Assembly: GCF_017303275.1 (NCBI RefSeq)
Contig: NZ_JAFKOJ010000002.1
Span: 124,001 to 188,000 of the forward strand
DNA: 64,000 nucleotides
Direction: 5' to 3'
Origin: Bacillus sp. NTK034
Lineage (GTDB): Bacteria > Bacillota > Bacilli > Bacillales > Cytobacillaceae
Below the pieces are notes generated by a model that was not told the DNA's origin, ran no database searches, and saw only the letters and a program-made list of their open reading frames with translations. Shown one piece after another: positions 16,564-25,913 of the stretch (position 1 is its first letter; every line of letters begins with the position of its first letter). Position numbers and translations under genes: made by a program.

Positions 16564-19500
16564 TTATTCGTAATGTGCAATGTTCCTCTCAATTTCTTTC
16601 AGCTCTTCAATTGGGAAATCATCTTTTAATGCAGCCGTAATTCCTTCATAATATTCGCTGCTCTGTTCAATCAGCGAATTGAGCAGCCGCTCAAATTCAG
16701 CCGTCAGCAGGCTGCTGTAATGGAATTTCAGTCTGGTGCTTTCAGCTTGCAGATAACGGTCTGCAGGTTCCTGCAGATTCTTCTCCAGTTCATCCGCTAG
16801 CTGCTTGCGTTCATTCTTTTCAAAAAATGCTTTCGGATTTTTAAAGTAGGATAGAGCTTTTTTAAATTGATTCGGGTCTTCGTTGGAAAATGCTGAATCA
16901 AATTCAATACTTTCCATTTTTAATGGCTCATATGAGCTAAAAGACAAATCACTGTTCACATTGGCGGCTTTTTTAGAAATAGTCTCCTGCTGCTGGCCGA
17001 TCAGCTTGGAAATATAGGCTTCAAGCCTCAATGTTGTTGCGCGAAGCTCCTGGGCAAAGTCAAACCCGAAGCTTGCAAGGAATTCTTCAAGAGCGATTTT
17101 AAGCATTTTCTTTAAGTTCCGTCCATCATCCTTCAGGACTGAAGGGTTGAAAGCCTCCTTAACAAAGTCGAAGAAACGCAGAAATACTCTTTGCTTAATG
17201 TAAAAAACAAGCTCATCCGTTTCCTGTTCAAGCCTTTGGGACAGCAGTTCGGATTTTTGTCCACGGATAATCTCTGTAACCGTTTGATGCTCTTCCTCAA
17301 GCAGTTTCAGCTTTTCAAACCTGACTTCTTTATTTTCCTGTGAGGAAGAAATGTAGGTCCTCAGCTGGGCTAAAAGGCGCCTCCACTCTGTTTCTGCTGA
17401 TGAAATGGAAATATTCAGCAGGTCTTGATTTATAAAGGAGTAAAAGCTTTTTTCAAATGAGCTGATATTGGAAACTTCCTCTTTGCTGCTATCCAGCTTC
17501 TCTGCCAGAGCTTGGAGGCTTGAAATGCCAGACAGATGCGGCCGGCGGATTCCGTATTGCACCAGCTGCTCTTCAACGTATTCCAGTACTGAATCCTTTT
17601 CTTCTTCATTATTGGCAAGGTCAATGGCATTGACGATAAAGAACATTTTATCAAGGGAGAAGGTGTCCTTAACCCTTCCCAGCTGAATAAGAAACTCTCT
17701 ATCGGCTTTTGAAAAGGCATGATTATAATAAGTTACAAAAAGGATTGCATCCGAGTTTTTTATATATTCAAATGCTACCCCGGTATGCCTCGCATTAATC
17801 GAATCTGCCCCAGGTGTGTCAACCAGGGTAATTCCCTGCCTTGTCAGTTCACAATCAAAGTAAACCTCTATAGTCTCAACGAAGCATGATTTTTCCTCAT
17901 TGGCTACATAATCCCCAAACTCCTCCAAATCAGCTTTTATGACTTTCCCAAGCTGATCCGTAAAGAAATCAAAACCTCTCAAAAATGCATTAAGGAATGC
18001 AAAGTGTGTCTTTTCATTAGCATCGAAATCCTGGTTTTCCCCAGTGATCTTCTTAATCGCTGCAGCAGCATCGCCGAAGTTTCCTGCAGAATAATCAAAG
18101 AACTTCAATGAATGATTGATATCATTTAAGAGAGTCTGTGAATCCTTTACTTTTACAAGAACGGTTCCATGCGCATTTTCAGCCGTAACAGGCTTAATTT
18201 TGTTAATTGCAGCTGTTGTCGGATTTGGTGAAACCGGAAGCAATTTATTCCCGATTAAAGCGTTGGCAAAGGAGGACTTCCCTGCACTAAATGCACCAAA
18301 AAGGGCAACTGTGAATTCTTTGCTCTCAAGCCTTGATGCTTTGTCTGCCAAATCAGCTGCAAGCTTTCTGAAACCTGGGATATCTTTTACTGCATTAGCG
18401 GTGAATTGAAGCTTTTCTATAACAGGCTGAACGGAAACCGCAGGAACAGTTTCCCCTGTCTGCTCTTCCTCGTCAGATTTTTCAGGTTTCTTGAGGATCT
18501 CTTCCTTCTCAATTTGATCTTCATGCTGAAAAACAACTTCAGCTTCATCGACATCTTCTGCTGCAAGCATTTTGGCTTGCTCTTGAAACTCATCATGAGC
18601 AAAGTCACCTGCCAGATAGACTTTCATCTCGGCAGATGCCTTAATTACTTTTTCATTGAGAGCTTTAATTGCGCTAAGGGCTTCAGCATAGGCAGTAAGC
18701 TTGCGAATTTCATTTACCAGTACCGTCTGATCCTGGATGTTATTATCTTCAAGCGCTTTCAGAAGTGCATTTTTCAAGAAAGCTGCGTTCTTTTTGGCAA
18801 TTCTCTTTACAGCCTCTGCGGTGTCGTTCGTATACTGAAGTACATAATCTCCTGAAACCATAGCGCCGGATTTTACTGTTTCAGCTAACACGGCTGGTTC
18901 AAAGGAAATCTTGAAGCTCTGAACTTGTGCAAGAATTTCTGAGTCATGGATATTATGCTGCTTGAACTGCTGTAAAAACAGCTCTTTTATATGCCACTCC
19001 AGCTGAGACTTAACCTTTTCGGAAAAATCCTGATAGAAGCGGTCAAGACGCACTGACCTTTCCTGCTCCGTTTTCTGTTTGCTGAAAAATAGGCCAATTT
19101 TAAACGAAGGCTGGCACGACTCAAGATAAGATTCAGCGAGTTCCCTCGTCTGGAAAGGCATTAAATAAGCGTTTTTTAGAATCTCATCTATCTTTCCGGT
19201 TAACTCAATATCAGCTTCATGTAAGGAAGACTTTAGCTTATTCAACTGATTCTCTAACTCTTGCAGCCTGTTTCCGAGCTGATCCCGTTCATCCTGATCT
19301 AATTCAGACAGTTTTTCTTCCCATTTATCTTTTTCAGCTGCATGAGCGTCTCCTAAAAATGCCAGATGATCCTCTGTTAATTTCTTTAAAGAATTAAAAA
19401 CGGACTGGGGCAAAAGCTCTTCACGGTTATCAATGCTGCTGTTAATAAAATTCTGAAGTGCCTTAAAATCATTTGCCTGGTGATTTTCGTCTTTTAATGT

Positions 19501-20232
19501 GGTGTAAAAAATCTGCGCAGGCTTTACTCCCCAGGATGCAAATGATTCCTTTACGCTTTCTTTAAATTGTTCAAAGCTGAGTTCTTCATCCCGATGTTTA
19601 TCAATTTGATTGATAACAAGATAAACTTCTTTTCCTGCAGCCGTCAGTTCTTTTGTAAAAAGAAAATTTAATTCCGACTGGACATGGTTATAATCCATAA
19701 CATAAAAAATGAGGTCAGCCAAATGAAGAGCAGATTCAGTAGCAATTCTATGCGCATCATCTGTAGAATCGATTCCAGGTGTATCCATAATTACTGCCTT
19801 CTTGGGCAAACTGGTGGCAGAATGGCTTATTTCAATGGAATGAATGGAATCTCCGTCCTTGCAATAGGATTTTACCTGTCCATAATCATACGGAGCAGGA
19901 TAAAGCCTCGGCTTTCCTTCCTTAAAAATAACTTTTGCATAATCTTCCTCACCAGATTTGACTTTTACCAGATTGGCACTGGTTGGAATCGGCGAGGAAG
20001 GTAGAAGGTCCTCTCCTGCAAGCTTGTTAATCATGCTCGATTTCCCGGCGGAAAAATGTCCGCAAAAAGCGATGGCAAATTCCTGGTCTCTTAGCTTAAT
20101 TAAGAGATCTTTAGCTCTTTTAGCTGTCTGGCTATCCCCATTTCTCTGGGCGAAAGTATATATAGCAGTTATTCTGTTCATTAATTCAGTTTGCTGCAAT
20201 CCTGGTTGCAAAATCGTATCAGCCATTTCCAT
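16564..20232 (-). CDS. dynA: Dynamin-like membrane-remodelling GTPase DynA (two fused dynamins)
   Basis: A 1222-residue protein made of two dynamin units in tandem, as in Bacillus subtilis DynA/YpbR (1193 aa), which tethers and fuses membranes and protects them against pore-forming agents and phage. The first P-loop is GHFSAGKSS (58-66) with DTPGID; the second is GAFSAGKSS (from 646) with DTPGADS. Each GTPase is followed by a long helical stalk with coiled-coil stretches (for example LENQLNKLKSS). An acidic linker (about 565-605) joins the halves. ATG 20232 has AAGGGG 5 nt upstream. No classic transmembrane helix is seen; membrane contact is probably through stalk tips. Confidence 0.95.
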   Translation of the reverse strand: MEMADTILQPGLQQTELMNRITAIYTFAQRNGDSQTAKRAKDLLIKLRDQEFAIAFCGHFSAGKSSMINKLAGEDLLPSSPIPTSANLVKVKSGEEDYAKVIFKEGKPRLYPAPYDYGQVKSYCKDGDSIHSIEISHSATSLPKKAVIMDTPGIDSTDDAHRIATESALHLADLIFYVMDYNHVQSELNFLFTKELTAAGKEVYLVINQIDKHRDEELSFEQFKESVKESFASWGVKPAQIFYTTLKDENHQANDFKALQNFINSSIDNREELLPQSVFNSLKKLTEDHLAFLGDAHAAEKDKWEEKLSELDQDERDQLGNRLQELENQLNKLKSSLHEADIELTGKIDEILKNAYLMPFQTRELAESYLESCQPSFKIGLFFSKQKTEQERSVRLDRFYQDFSEKVKSQLEWHIKELFLQQFKQHNIHDSEILAQVQSFKISFEPAVLAETVKSGAMVSGDYVLQYTNDTAEAVKRIAKKNAAFLKNALLKALEDNNIQDQTVLVNEIRKLTAYAEALSAIKALNEKVIKASAEMKVYLAGDFAHDEFQEQAKMLAAEDVDEAEVVFQHEDQIEKEEILKKPEKSDEEEQTGETVPAVSVQPVIEKLQFTANAVKDIPGFRKLAADLADKASRLESKEFTVALFGAFSAGKSSFANALIGNKLLPVSPNPTTAAINKIKPVTAENAHGTVLVKVKDSQTLLNDINHSLKFFDYSAGNFGDAAAAIKKITGENQDFDANEKTHFAFLNAFLRGFDFFTDQLGKVIKADLEEFGDYVANEEKSCFVETIEVYFDCELTRQGITLVDTPGADSINARHTGVAFEYIKNSDAILFVTYYNHAFSKADREFLIQLGRVKDTFSLDKMFFIVNAIDLANNEEEKDSVLEYVEEQLVQYGIRRPHLSGISSLQALAEKLDSSKEEVSNISSFEKSFYSFINQDLLNISISSAETEWRRLLAQLRTYISSSQENKEVRFEKLKLLEEEHQTVTEIIRGQKSELLSQRLEQETDELVFYIKQRVFLRFFDFVKEAFNPSVLKDDGRNLKKMLKIALEEFLASFGFDFAQELRATTLRLEAYISKLIGQQQETISKKAANVNSDLSFSSYEPLKMESIEFDSAFSNEDPNQFKKALSYFKNPKAFFEKNERKQLADELEKNLQEPADRYLQAESTRLKFHYSSLLTAEFERLLNSLIEQSSEYYEGITAALKDDFPIEELKEIERNIAHYE

Positions 20233-20384
20233 TAATCCCCTTGTAACTTTAATTTACTTCCTATTTTAAATGATTTTCGTTTATTTTCCTATATAGGACA
20301 GTTTATTCTTTGATTTTTCTAATATTTATCAGCAGCATGCTTTTATTCTATGTTCATTTGCTTATATCTTCGCATGCGTTAAAA

Positions 20385-20416
20385 AAAACAAAAACCAGGC
20401 CTCTGCCTGGTTTCAA
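20385..20416 (-). terminator. Terminator of the Fur-box small gene
   Basis: Minus strand AAACCAGGC-AGA-GGCCTGGTTTTTGTTTTTTTT. It sits right after the 30-codon gene. Confidence 0.85.
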
Positions 20417-20425
20417 AAAATACTA

Positions 20426-20518
20426 TTATCTTGTATGTGGTTTAGCTACGTTATTTAAAACATGTTTCATAACTAGTGAGTAGGCAGCAATTGTGCCTGC
20501 AACAAATAGAATTGTCAT
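20426..20518 (-). CDS. Iron-regulated candidate: 30-residue membrane peptide
   Basis: A short frame, MTILFVAGTIAAYSLVMKHV plus ten more residues ending in PHTR: one hydrophobic helix and a basic C-terminus. ATG 20518 has GGAAGGTG 9 nt upstream, and a strong terminator follows the stop. The frame stays open up to 20626, but that part overlaps the promoter and operators. The gene has its own promoter with two Fur-box-like sites, so it is probably induced on iron starvation. Not recognised by name; it could also be read as a small regulatory RNA carrying a short frame. Confidence 0.6.
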   Translation of the reverse strand: MTILFVAGTIAAYSLVMKHVLNNVAKPHTR

Positions 20519-20549
20519 ATGTAGCAACACCTTCCTGTTGGAATGATAT

Positions 20550-20626
20550 TGAGAATAATTTTCAAATTCAATTAGAAGTTTATCACGAACGATAATCATT
20601 TTCAATAGGGATTTTAAAATTGTCAA
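20550..20626 (-). promoter_or_regulatory. Promoter with two Fur-box-like operators
   Basis: Minus strand TTGACA (20626-20621), 17-bp spacer, GAAAAT (20603-20598). Two 15-mers match the 7-1-7 Fur motif TGATAATNATTATCA at 12 of 14 positions: 20590-20604 (over the -10 box) and 20550-20564 (between the start of transcription and the ribosome site). The -35 hexamer overlaps the end of bpsB. Confidence 0.65.
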
Positions 20627-21186
20627 ACTTTTTTAATATCTCTATTCATGCCAGGTCTTAATCGTAAAAACGCTTCTTCGTATTCAGTCAATTCTTTCAG
20701 TGCTTTTTCTTCGGCTGGTATCCTGACCGAAAGTACCATTATGTTTAGCAGGGTAAATACAGCTGCTGTTAAATAAGCCTGAAACATGAAAGGTATCACG
20801 AGAAATTCAGCAGCTACAATTACATAATTGGGATGCTTTATAAAGCGGTATGGCCCCCTTCTGACAACTTTGGCACCCGGCATGACAATGATTTTGGTAT
20901 TCCAGTATTTCCCTAAGGAAAACAGTGCCCATACTCTTCCTGTCTGGGTAAGAAAGAAAAGAATCAGAATAATGGGCCAAAAAGGGGACAGGTCTTTTTC
21001 AAAGATGGTTACTTCAAGCAGATAGCAAATAAAAAAGGAAGCATGAACCGCTACGATCCAGGGATAGTGCCGCTGGCCAAATTCCAGTGCGCCCCTTCCT
21101 TTCATCCACTTTTCATTATTTCGGGCAATAGCAAGCTCCGCTGCCCTCTGCAAAATGATGACGGCAATAAATAGTTTGAACAGCAT
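20623..21186 (-). CDS. bpsB: Alkylpyrone O-methyltransferase BpsB (isoprenylcysteine methyltransferase family)
   Basis: A 187-residue membrane protein with four to five helices and the ICMT-family signature RRGPYRFIKHPNY followed by PAEEKAL, which binds SAM at the membrane face. In Bacillus subtilis the homologue YpbQ (BpsB) methylates the triketide pyrones made by BpsA into alkylpyrone methyl ethers. ATG 21186 follows GGGAGTG and lies 4 nt after the bpsA stop, so the two genes form one unit. A longer frame from 21249 overlaps bpsA and has no ribosome site. Confidence 0.92.
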   Translation of the reverse strand: MLFKLFIAVIILQRAAELAIARNNEKWMKGRGALEFGQRHYPWIVAVHASFFICYLLEVTIFEKDLSPFWPIILILFFLTQTGRVWALFSLGKYWNTKIIVMPGAKVVRRGPYRFIKHPNYVIVAAEFLVIPFMFQAYLTAAVFTLLNIMVLSVRIPAEEKALKELTEYEEAFLRLRPGMNRDIKKV

Positions 21187-21190
21187 GAAT

Positions 21191-22273
21191 TCACTCCCAT
21201 TCCAGCAGCAATAATTCCGAGCTAAATCCCGGGCCGAGTGCAGCTGCAAGTCCGGTATCTCCCTGTCGGCCTATCTGCATAAACCTTTTCAATACGTAAA
21301 GAATGGTTGCAGATGACATATTTCCGAACTCCTTTAATACATCAAGCGAAATTCTGGTCATACCAGGATCGAATTGCAGTGCTTTTTGATAAGCATCAAT
21401 GACTTTTTTTCCGCCAGGGTGGGCAACAAAATGGTTTATTTTCCCCATTTCTATGCCTTTTCCCCTTAGAAATTCCGTTACATTTGGCTTAAGCCAGCCC
21501 TCTATTATTGATGGTATATCCTTTGAGAAAACCACATATAAACCTTCATTCTTTACTTCCCAGCCCATTACATCCAAAGAATTGCGCATCGTTGTTGATT
21601 GGGACCCCACAATTCTCGGAATGGCTGATACCTTTTGAAAATCCCTTTGAACGTCATCACCCGTTATCAGCGCACATGCTGCACCGTCAGCAAAAAGAGA
21701 GGTCCCGATTAGATTGCTCTTTGACCGGTCATTGCGCTGAAAGGTCAAACTGCATAATTCTATGGTTAAAACCAGTACTTTTGCTTCAGGGAAAGCCAGG
21801 CAATATTCATACGCTCTTGAAAGGCCTGAAGCACCGCCCGCACAACCCAGTCCCCATATCGGTATTCGCTTCGTATGTTCAGAAAATGGAAGCTTATTCA
21901 TGATTCTTGCTTCAATGCTCGGTGTGGCAATTCCTGAACTAGAAATAGTAAAAATGGCATCGATTTCTTCGCAATGGAGATTCCTGCTCAAGAAAATGTC
22001 ATTTTCCAGACAGCACATTATAGCCTTTGTACCCAGTTCAATAGCCTGTTCAATGTAAGCATTGTTTCGATCTTCAAATGATTTATCTGTTTTAAACCAT
22101 TCAAGTCCCTTAGCAAAGTGGCGTTTTTCAATTTGGCCGTTTTGGAAAGCTTTCAATAAACGTTCAATATCCTTAAAGGAATCTGAAAATAAATCTCTGG
22201 CAAAATCCATTACCTGATCCTGGGTCAGAATATGTTCAGGTATTGCTTCTGCAACTGATACAATTGCTGGCAT
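21191..22273 (-). CDS. bpsA: Type III polyketide synthase BpsA
   Basis: A chalcone-synthase-like enzyme of 360 residues that condenses long-chain acyl-CoA with malonyl-CoA to triketide alkylpyrones. The catalytic triad is visible: C144 (WGLGCAGGASG), H285 (FVAHPGGKK) and N318 (EFGNMSSAT). The length equals that of Bacillus subtilis BpsA/BcsA. It is first in an operon with the methyltransferase bpsB. The products are neutral lipids; their role in Bacillus is not settled. Confidence 0.95.
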   Translation of the reverse strand: MPAIVSVAEAIPEHILTQDQVMDFARDLFSDSFKDIERLLKAFQNGQIEKRHFAKGLEWFKTDKSFEDRNNAYIEQAIELGTKAIMCCLENDIFLSRNLHCEEIDAIFTISSSGIATPSIEARIMNKLPFSEHTKRIPIWGLGCAGGASGLSRAYEYCLAFPEAKVLVLTIELCSLTFQRNDRSKSNLIGTSLFADGAACALITGDDVQRDFQKVSAIPRIVGSQSTTMRNSLDVMGWEVKNEGLYVVFSKDIPSIIEGWLKPNVTEFLRGKGIEMGKINHFVAHPGGKKVIDAYQKALQFDPGMTRISLDVLKEFGNMSSATILYVLKRFMQIGRQGDTGLAAALGPGFSSELLLLEWE

Positions 22274-22352
22274 ACATGATTCTCCTCCGCTTGCTTTCTT
22301 TTATTTTTTCCAAATAAAAGCAATTTATGTTCAAAATTGTCTAATCAAGCAA

Positions 22353-22380
22353 AAAAAAGCTTCCCCCATTAGGAGGAAGC
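22353..22380 (-). terminator. Terminator after the small zinc-ribbon gene
   Basis: Minus strand GCTTCC...GGAAGC stem followed by TTTTTTTT, about 110 nt after the stop of the 22490-22636 gene. It separates pbuX-xpt from bpsA. Confidence 0.8.
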
Positions 22381-22489
22381 AATGTGTTTTGAAGGAGTTG
22401 TTGTGCATCTTTATTATAATGGAATAACTAAATGAATAGCATTACTAAATCTTTTCCAATTCAATAGGTATGGCTGGCCAATGACAAAG

Positions 22490-22636
22490 TTATTCGGATG
22501 CATCCAATCCATTATTCTTTTTATGGTGCTTTTGTACTTCTATATATATTTTTTTCGTAACCAGGATACCGCAAGCAGCACAAACCTCTTCTTCATTATA
22601 TAAAAGCCGGCAGTTATCACAATAATATTTCTCCAT
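22490..22636 (-). CDS. Small zinc-ribbon protein, 48 aa
   Basis: Begins MEKYYCDNCRLLYNEEEVCA and carries two CxxC knuckles (CDNC and CAAC) that should bind one zinc ion, then a basic helix (KKIYIEVQKHHKKNN). Not recognised by name. ATG 22636 has a modest GAGAGTG site about 10 nt upstream. It lies 105 nt after pbuX on the same strand and before a good terminator, so it may be the last gene of the xpt-pbuX transcript. There is no sign of function beyond zinc binding. Confidence 0.65.
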   Translation of the reverse strand: MEKYYCDNCRLLYNEEEVCAACGILVTKKIYIEVQKHHKKNNGLDASE

Positions 22637-22741
22637 CACATTACACTCTCTTTCTTGCGAGAAACAATCGCTTAGGAAATGTAAAATACCGATAGAATAT
22701 TATATTGATTGCCAGAATTATTGTGATTGCCGCAAGAAGAA

Positions 22742-24684
<1,943 letters not shown>

Positions 24685-24702
24685 TTACTCATTCCAGCCA
24701 AA

Positions 24703-24772
24703 TAAAAAGCCTGAAACCCATCGCATTCACAACATAAAAATGAGTGAAGCAATGGCCTTCAGGCTAATGATC
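24703..24772 (-). terminator. Riboswitch-controlled terminator of xpt
   Basis: Minus strand AGCCTGAA...TTCAGGCT forms the base of a stem of about 20 bp (also GGCCATTGC with GCGATGGG) followed by TTTTTATTT. The loop side holds CACTCAT (24746-24740), which can instead pair with the 3' strand of riboswitch helix P1 (ATGAGTG, 24825-24819). This gives an obvious anti-terminator when no purine is bound. Confidence 0.85.
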
Positions 24773-24818
24773 TAAGCTGCAGGCAAACAAGGATGACTAA
24801 AGCGTCCTGTACATTGCT

Positions 24819-24889
24819 CACTCATAGTCGGATCATTTACGGTAACCCGGTAGAAACTTGCGAGCCATATCCTCGCGATTATATGAGTG
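24819..24889 (-). promoter_or_regulatory. Guanine-class purine riboswitch
   Basis: Helix P1 is CACTCAT / ATGAGTG (minus strand, 24889-24883 and 24825-24819), enclosing the conserved purine aptamer (ATAATCGCGAGGATATGGC, then GTTTCTACC and CCGACTATG). The base at the specificity position in GACTATG is C, which pairs with guanine or xanthine rather than adenine. It lies in the xpt-pbuX leader and acts at the downstream terminator. Confidence 0.95.
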
Positions 24890-24909
24890 AATGTTATTAA
24901 TTTATTAAC

Positions 24910-24937
24910 ATTATAACATCATTTACTAATACTTCAA
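24910..24937 (-). promoter_or_regulatory. SigA promoter of xpt-pbuX
   Basis: Minus strand TTGAAG (24937-24932), 16-bp spacer, TGTTATAAT with an extended -10 (TATAAT 24915-24910). Transcription would start about 14 nt before the aptamer. Confidence 0.75.
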
Positions 24938-24951
24938 TCAAAACTTTAACT

Positions 24952-24995
24952 AAATACGAACTAAACAATAAATTACCAGAAAATTGTTCGCTAAT
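24952..24995. promoter_or_regulatory. Pair of inverted PurR boxes
   Basis: Two 13-mers match the Bacillus PurBox AWWWCCGAACWWT: 24952-24964 on the plus strand (11 of 13) and 24983-24995 on the minus strand (12 of 13), facing each other with an 18-bp gap, the geometry known for PurR operators. They lie just upstream of the xpt -35 box. Confidence 0.7.
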
Positions 24996-25097
24996 CAGAT
25001 AATTCACCCTCTTCAGTATGTTTATTTTAAATAATTTGCCTACTTTCTGAAGCTCAATTAAACCTTCACAGTTTTTTCACAATTTAAAGGAGTTTTT

Positions 25098-25137
25098 TGT
25101 GACATAAATCACTTAAATATCAATTTTTCACTATTAT
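25098..25137 (+). promoter_or_regulatory. Fnr/Crp-type box and -10 of the ba3 oxidase operon
   Basis: TGTGACATAAATCACT (25098-25113) matches the Fnr consensus TGTGA-N6-TCACA at 9 of 10 positions. TATTAT at 25132-25137 would put the transcription start about 39-41 nt after the box centre, the class II activation distance. No good -35 box is present, as expected for an activated promoter. Confidence 0.65.
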
Positions 25138-25265
25138 CATAGTGTTTAAGTTACGAATGAACAATTTGTGAACTCACTGAAAGCATCTAGAATCTTCCTA
25201 AATGTTTTGTATTATGAAAGTGTAATCATTTACTTTTTCCAAATATTCGAAAGGAGTGAAGGGCA

Positions 25266-25415
25266 ATGGCGAAAACGGAACTCAGCCGAAAAACAAAAAC
25301 TGAAATAGAGGATAGCTCTTCCTTAAAGGGAACGCTAGCTTCCGTTTTCTTATTAGGATTCTTCCTGATCATTACATGGGTGGGTGTTTATTCACTATTT
25401 ATCAGCCGCTTTTAG
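25266..25415 (+). CDS. Cytochrome c oxidase subunit IIa (ba3 type)
   Basis: A 49-residue protein beginning MAKTELSRKTKTEIEDSSSL with one C-terminal membrane helix (LASVFLLGFFLIITWVGVY). Small subunits of this shape precede subunit II in ba3-type oxidase operons of Bacillaceae and Thermus (subunit IIa). ATG 25266 follows AAGGAGTG. It begins the three-gene oxidase unit and is 21 nt before the subunit II gene. Confidence 0.85.
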   Translation: MAKTELSRKTKTEIEDSSSLKGTLASVFLLGFFLIITWVGVYSLFISRF

Positions 25416-25436
25416 AATTAGAAAGGGGAAAAAGCC

Positions 25437-25913
25437 ATGCATATGCATAAATTTGAAAAGGCCTGGCTCACTTTTGGAATCGGATCGCTGCTTGTTTTTT
25501 TAACAGTCCTGGGAGTCAGCGCATTTTACCTGGGCAATCAGCCCCCAAGCTGTTTGGCAACAATCGACCCTGAAAAGGTCGATACTACCGCTCCATTTAA
25601 TGAGCCAGGGCTGAAAAAGGTAGAAGGGAAAGATTGGGATTACGAATTGGTATACGTAGCATCTGCGTTTTCCTATAGCCCAGCTGAAGTAGAGGTTCCA
25701 TATGGTGCCAAAGTGAAAATTATCGCAACAACCAAAGATGTCGTCCACGGTTTTGAAGTTGCGGGATCAAATATCAACATGATGCTTGAACCCGGCTATA
25801 TCAGTGAACATGTTACAACATTTGATAAAACTGGCGAATACTTAATTGTATGTAATGAATATTGCGGTGTTGGTCACCACATGATGTCGTCTAAAATTAA
25901 GGTGGTGGAATAA
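25437..25913 (+). CDS. cbaB: Cytochrome c oxidase subunit II, CuA-containing (ba3 type)
   Basis: A 158-residue subunit with a single membrane anchor (about residues 10-33) and an outside cupredoxin domain. It accepts electrons from cytochrome c at the binuclear CuA centre, whose ligands are all visible: H104 (VVHGFEV), C139, E141, C143, H147 and M150 in CNEYCGVGHHMM. This is shorter than caa3/aa3 subunit II, fitting the ba3 class. ATG 25437 follows AAAGGGG. The stop overlaps the ATG of subunit I by one base (TAATG). Confidence 0.95.
   Translation: MHMHKFEKAWLTFGIGSLLVFLTVLGVSAFYLGNQPPSCLATIDPEKVDTTAPFNEPGLKKVEGKDWDYELVYVASAFSYSPAEVEVPYGAKVKIIATTKDVVHGFEVAGSNINMMLEPGYISEHVTTFDKTGEYLIVCNEYCGVGHHMMSSKIKVVE

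Noticed and set aside
20519..20626. Longer version (66 codons) of the Fur-box small gene
   Set aside because: The extra part overlaps its own promoter and operators and lacks a ribosome site.
22637..22741. Hydrophobic reading frame between pbuX and the zinc-ribbon gene (ILLAAITIILAIN and basic end)
   Set aside because: It looks like a membrane peptide but has no ATG, GTG or TTG start in frame and no ribosome site.
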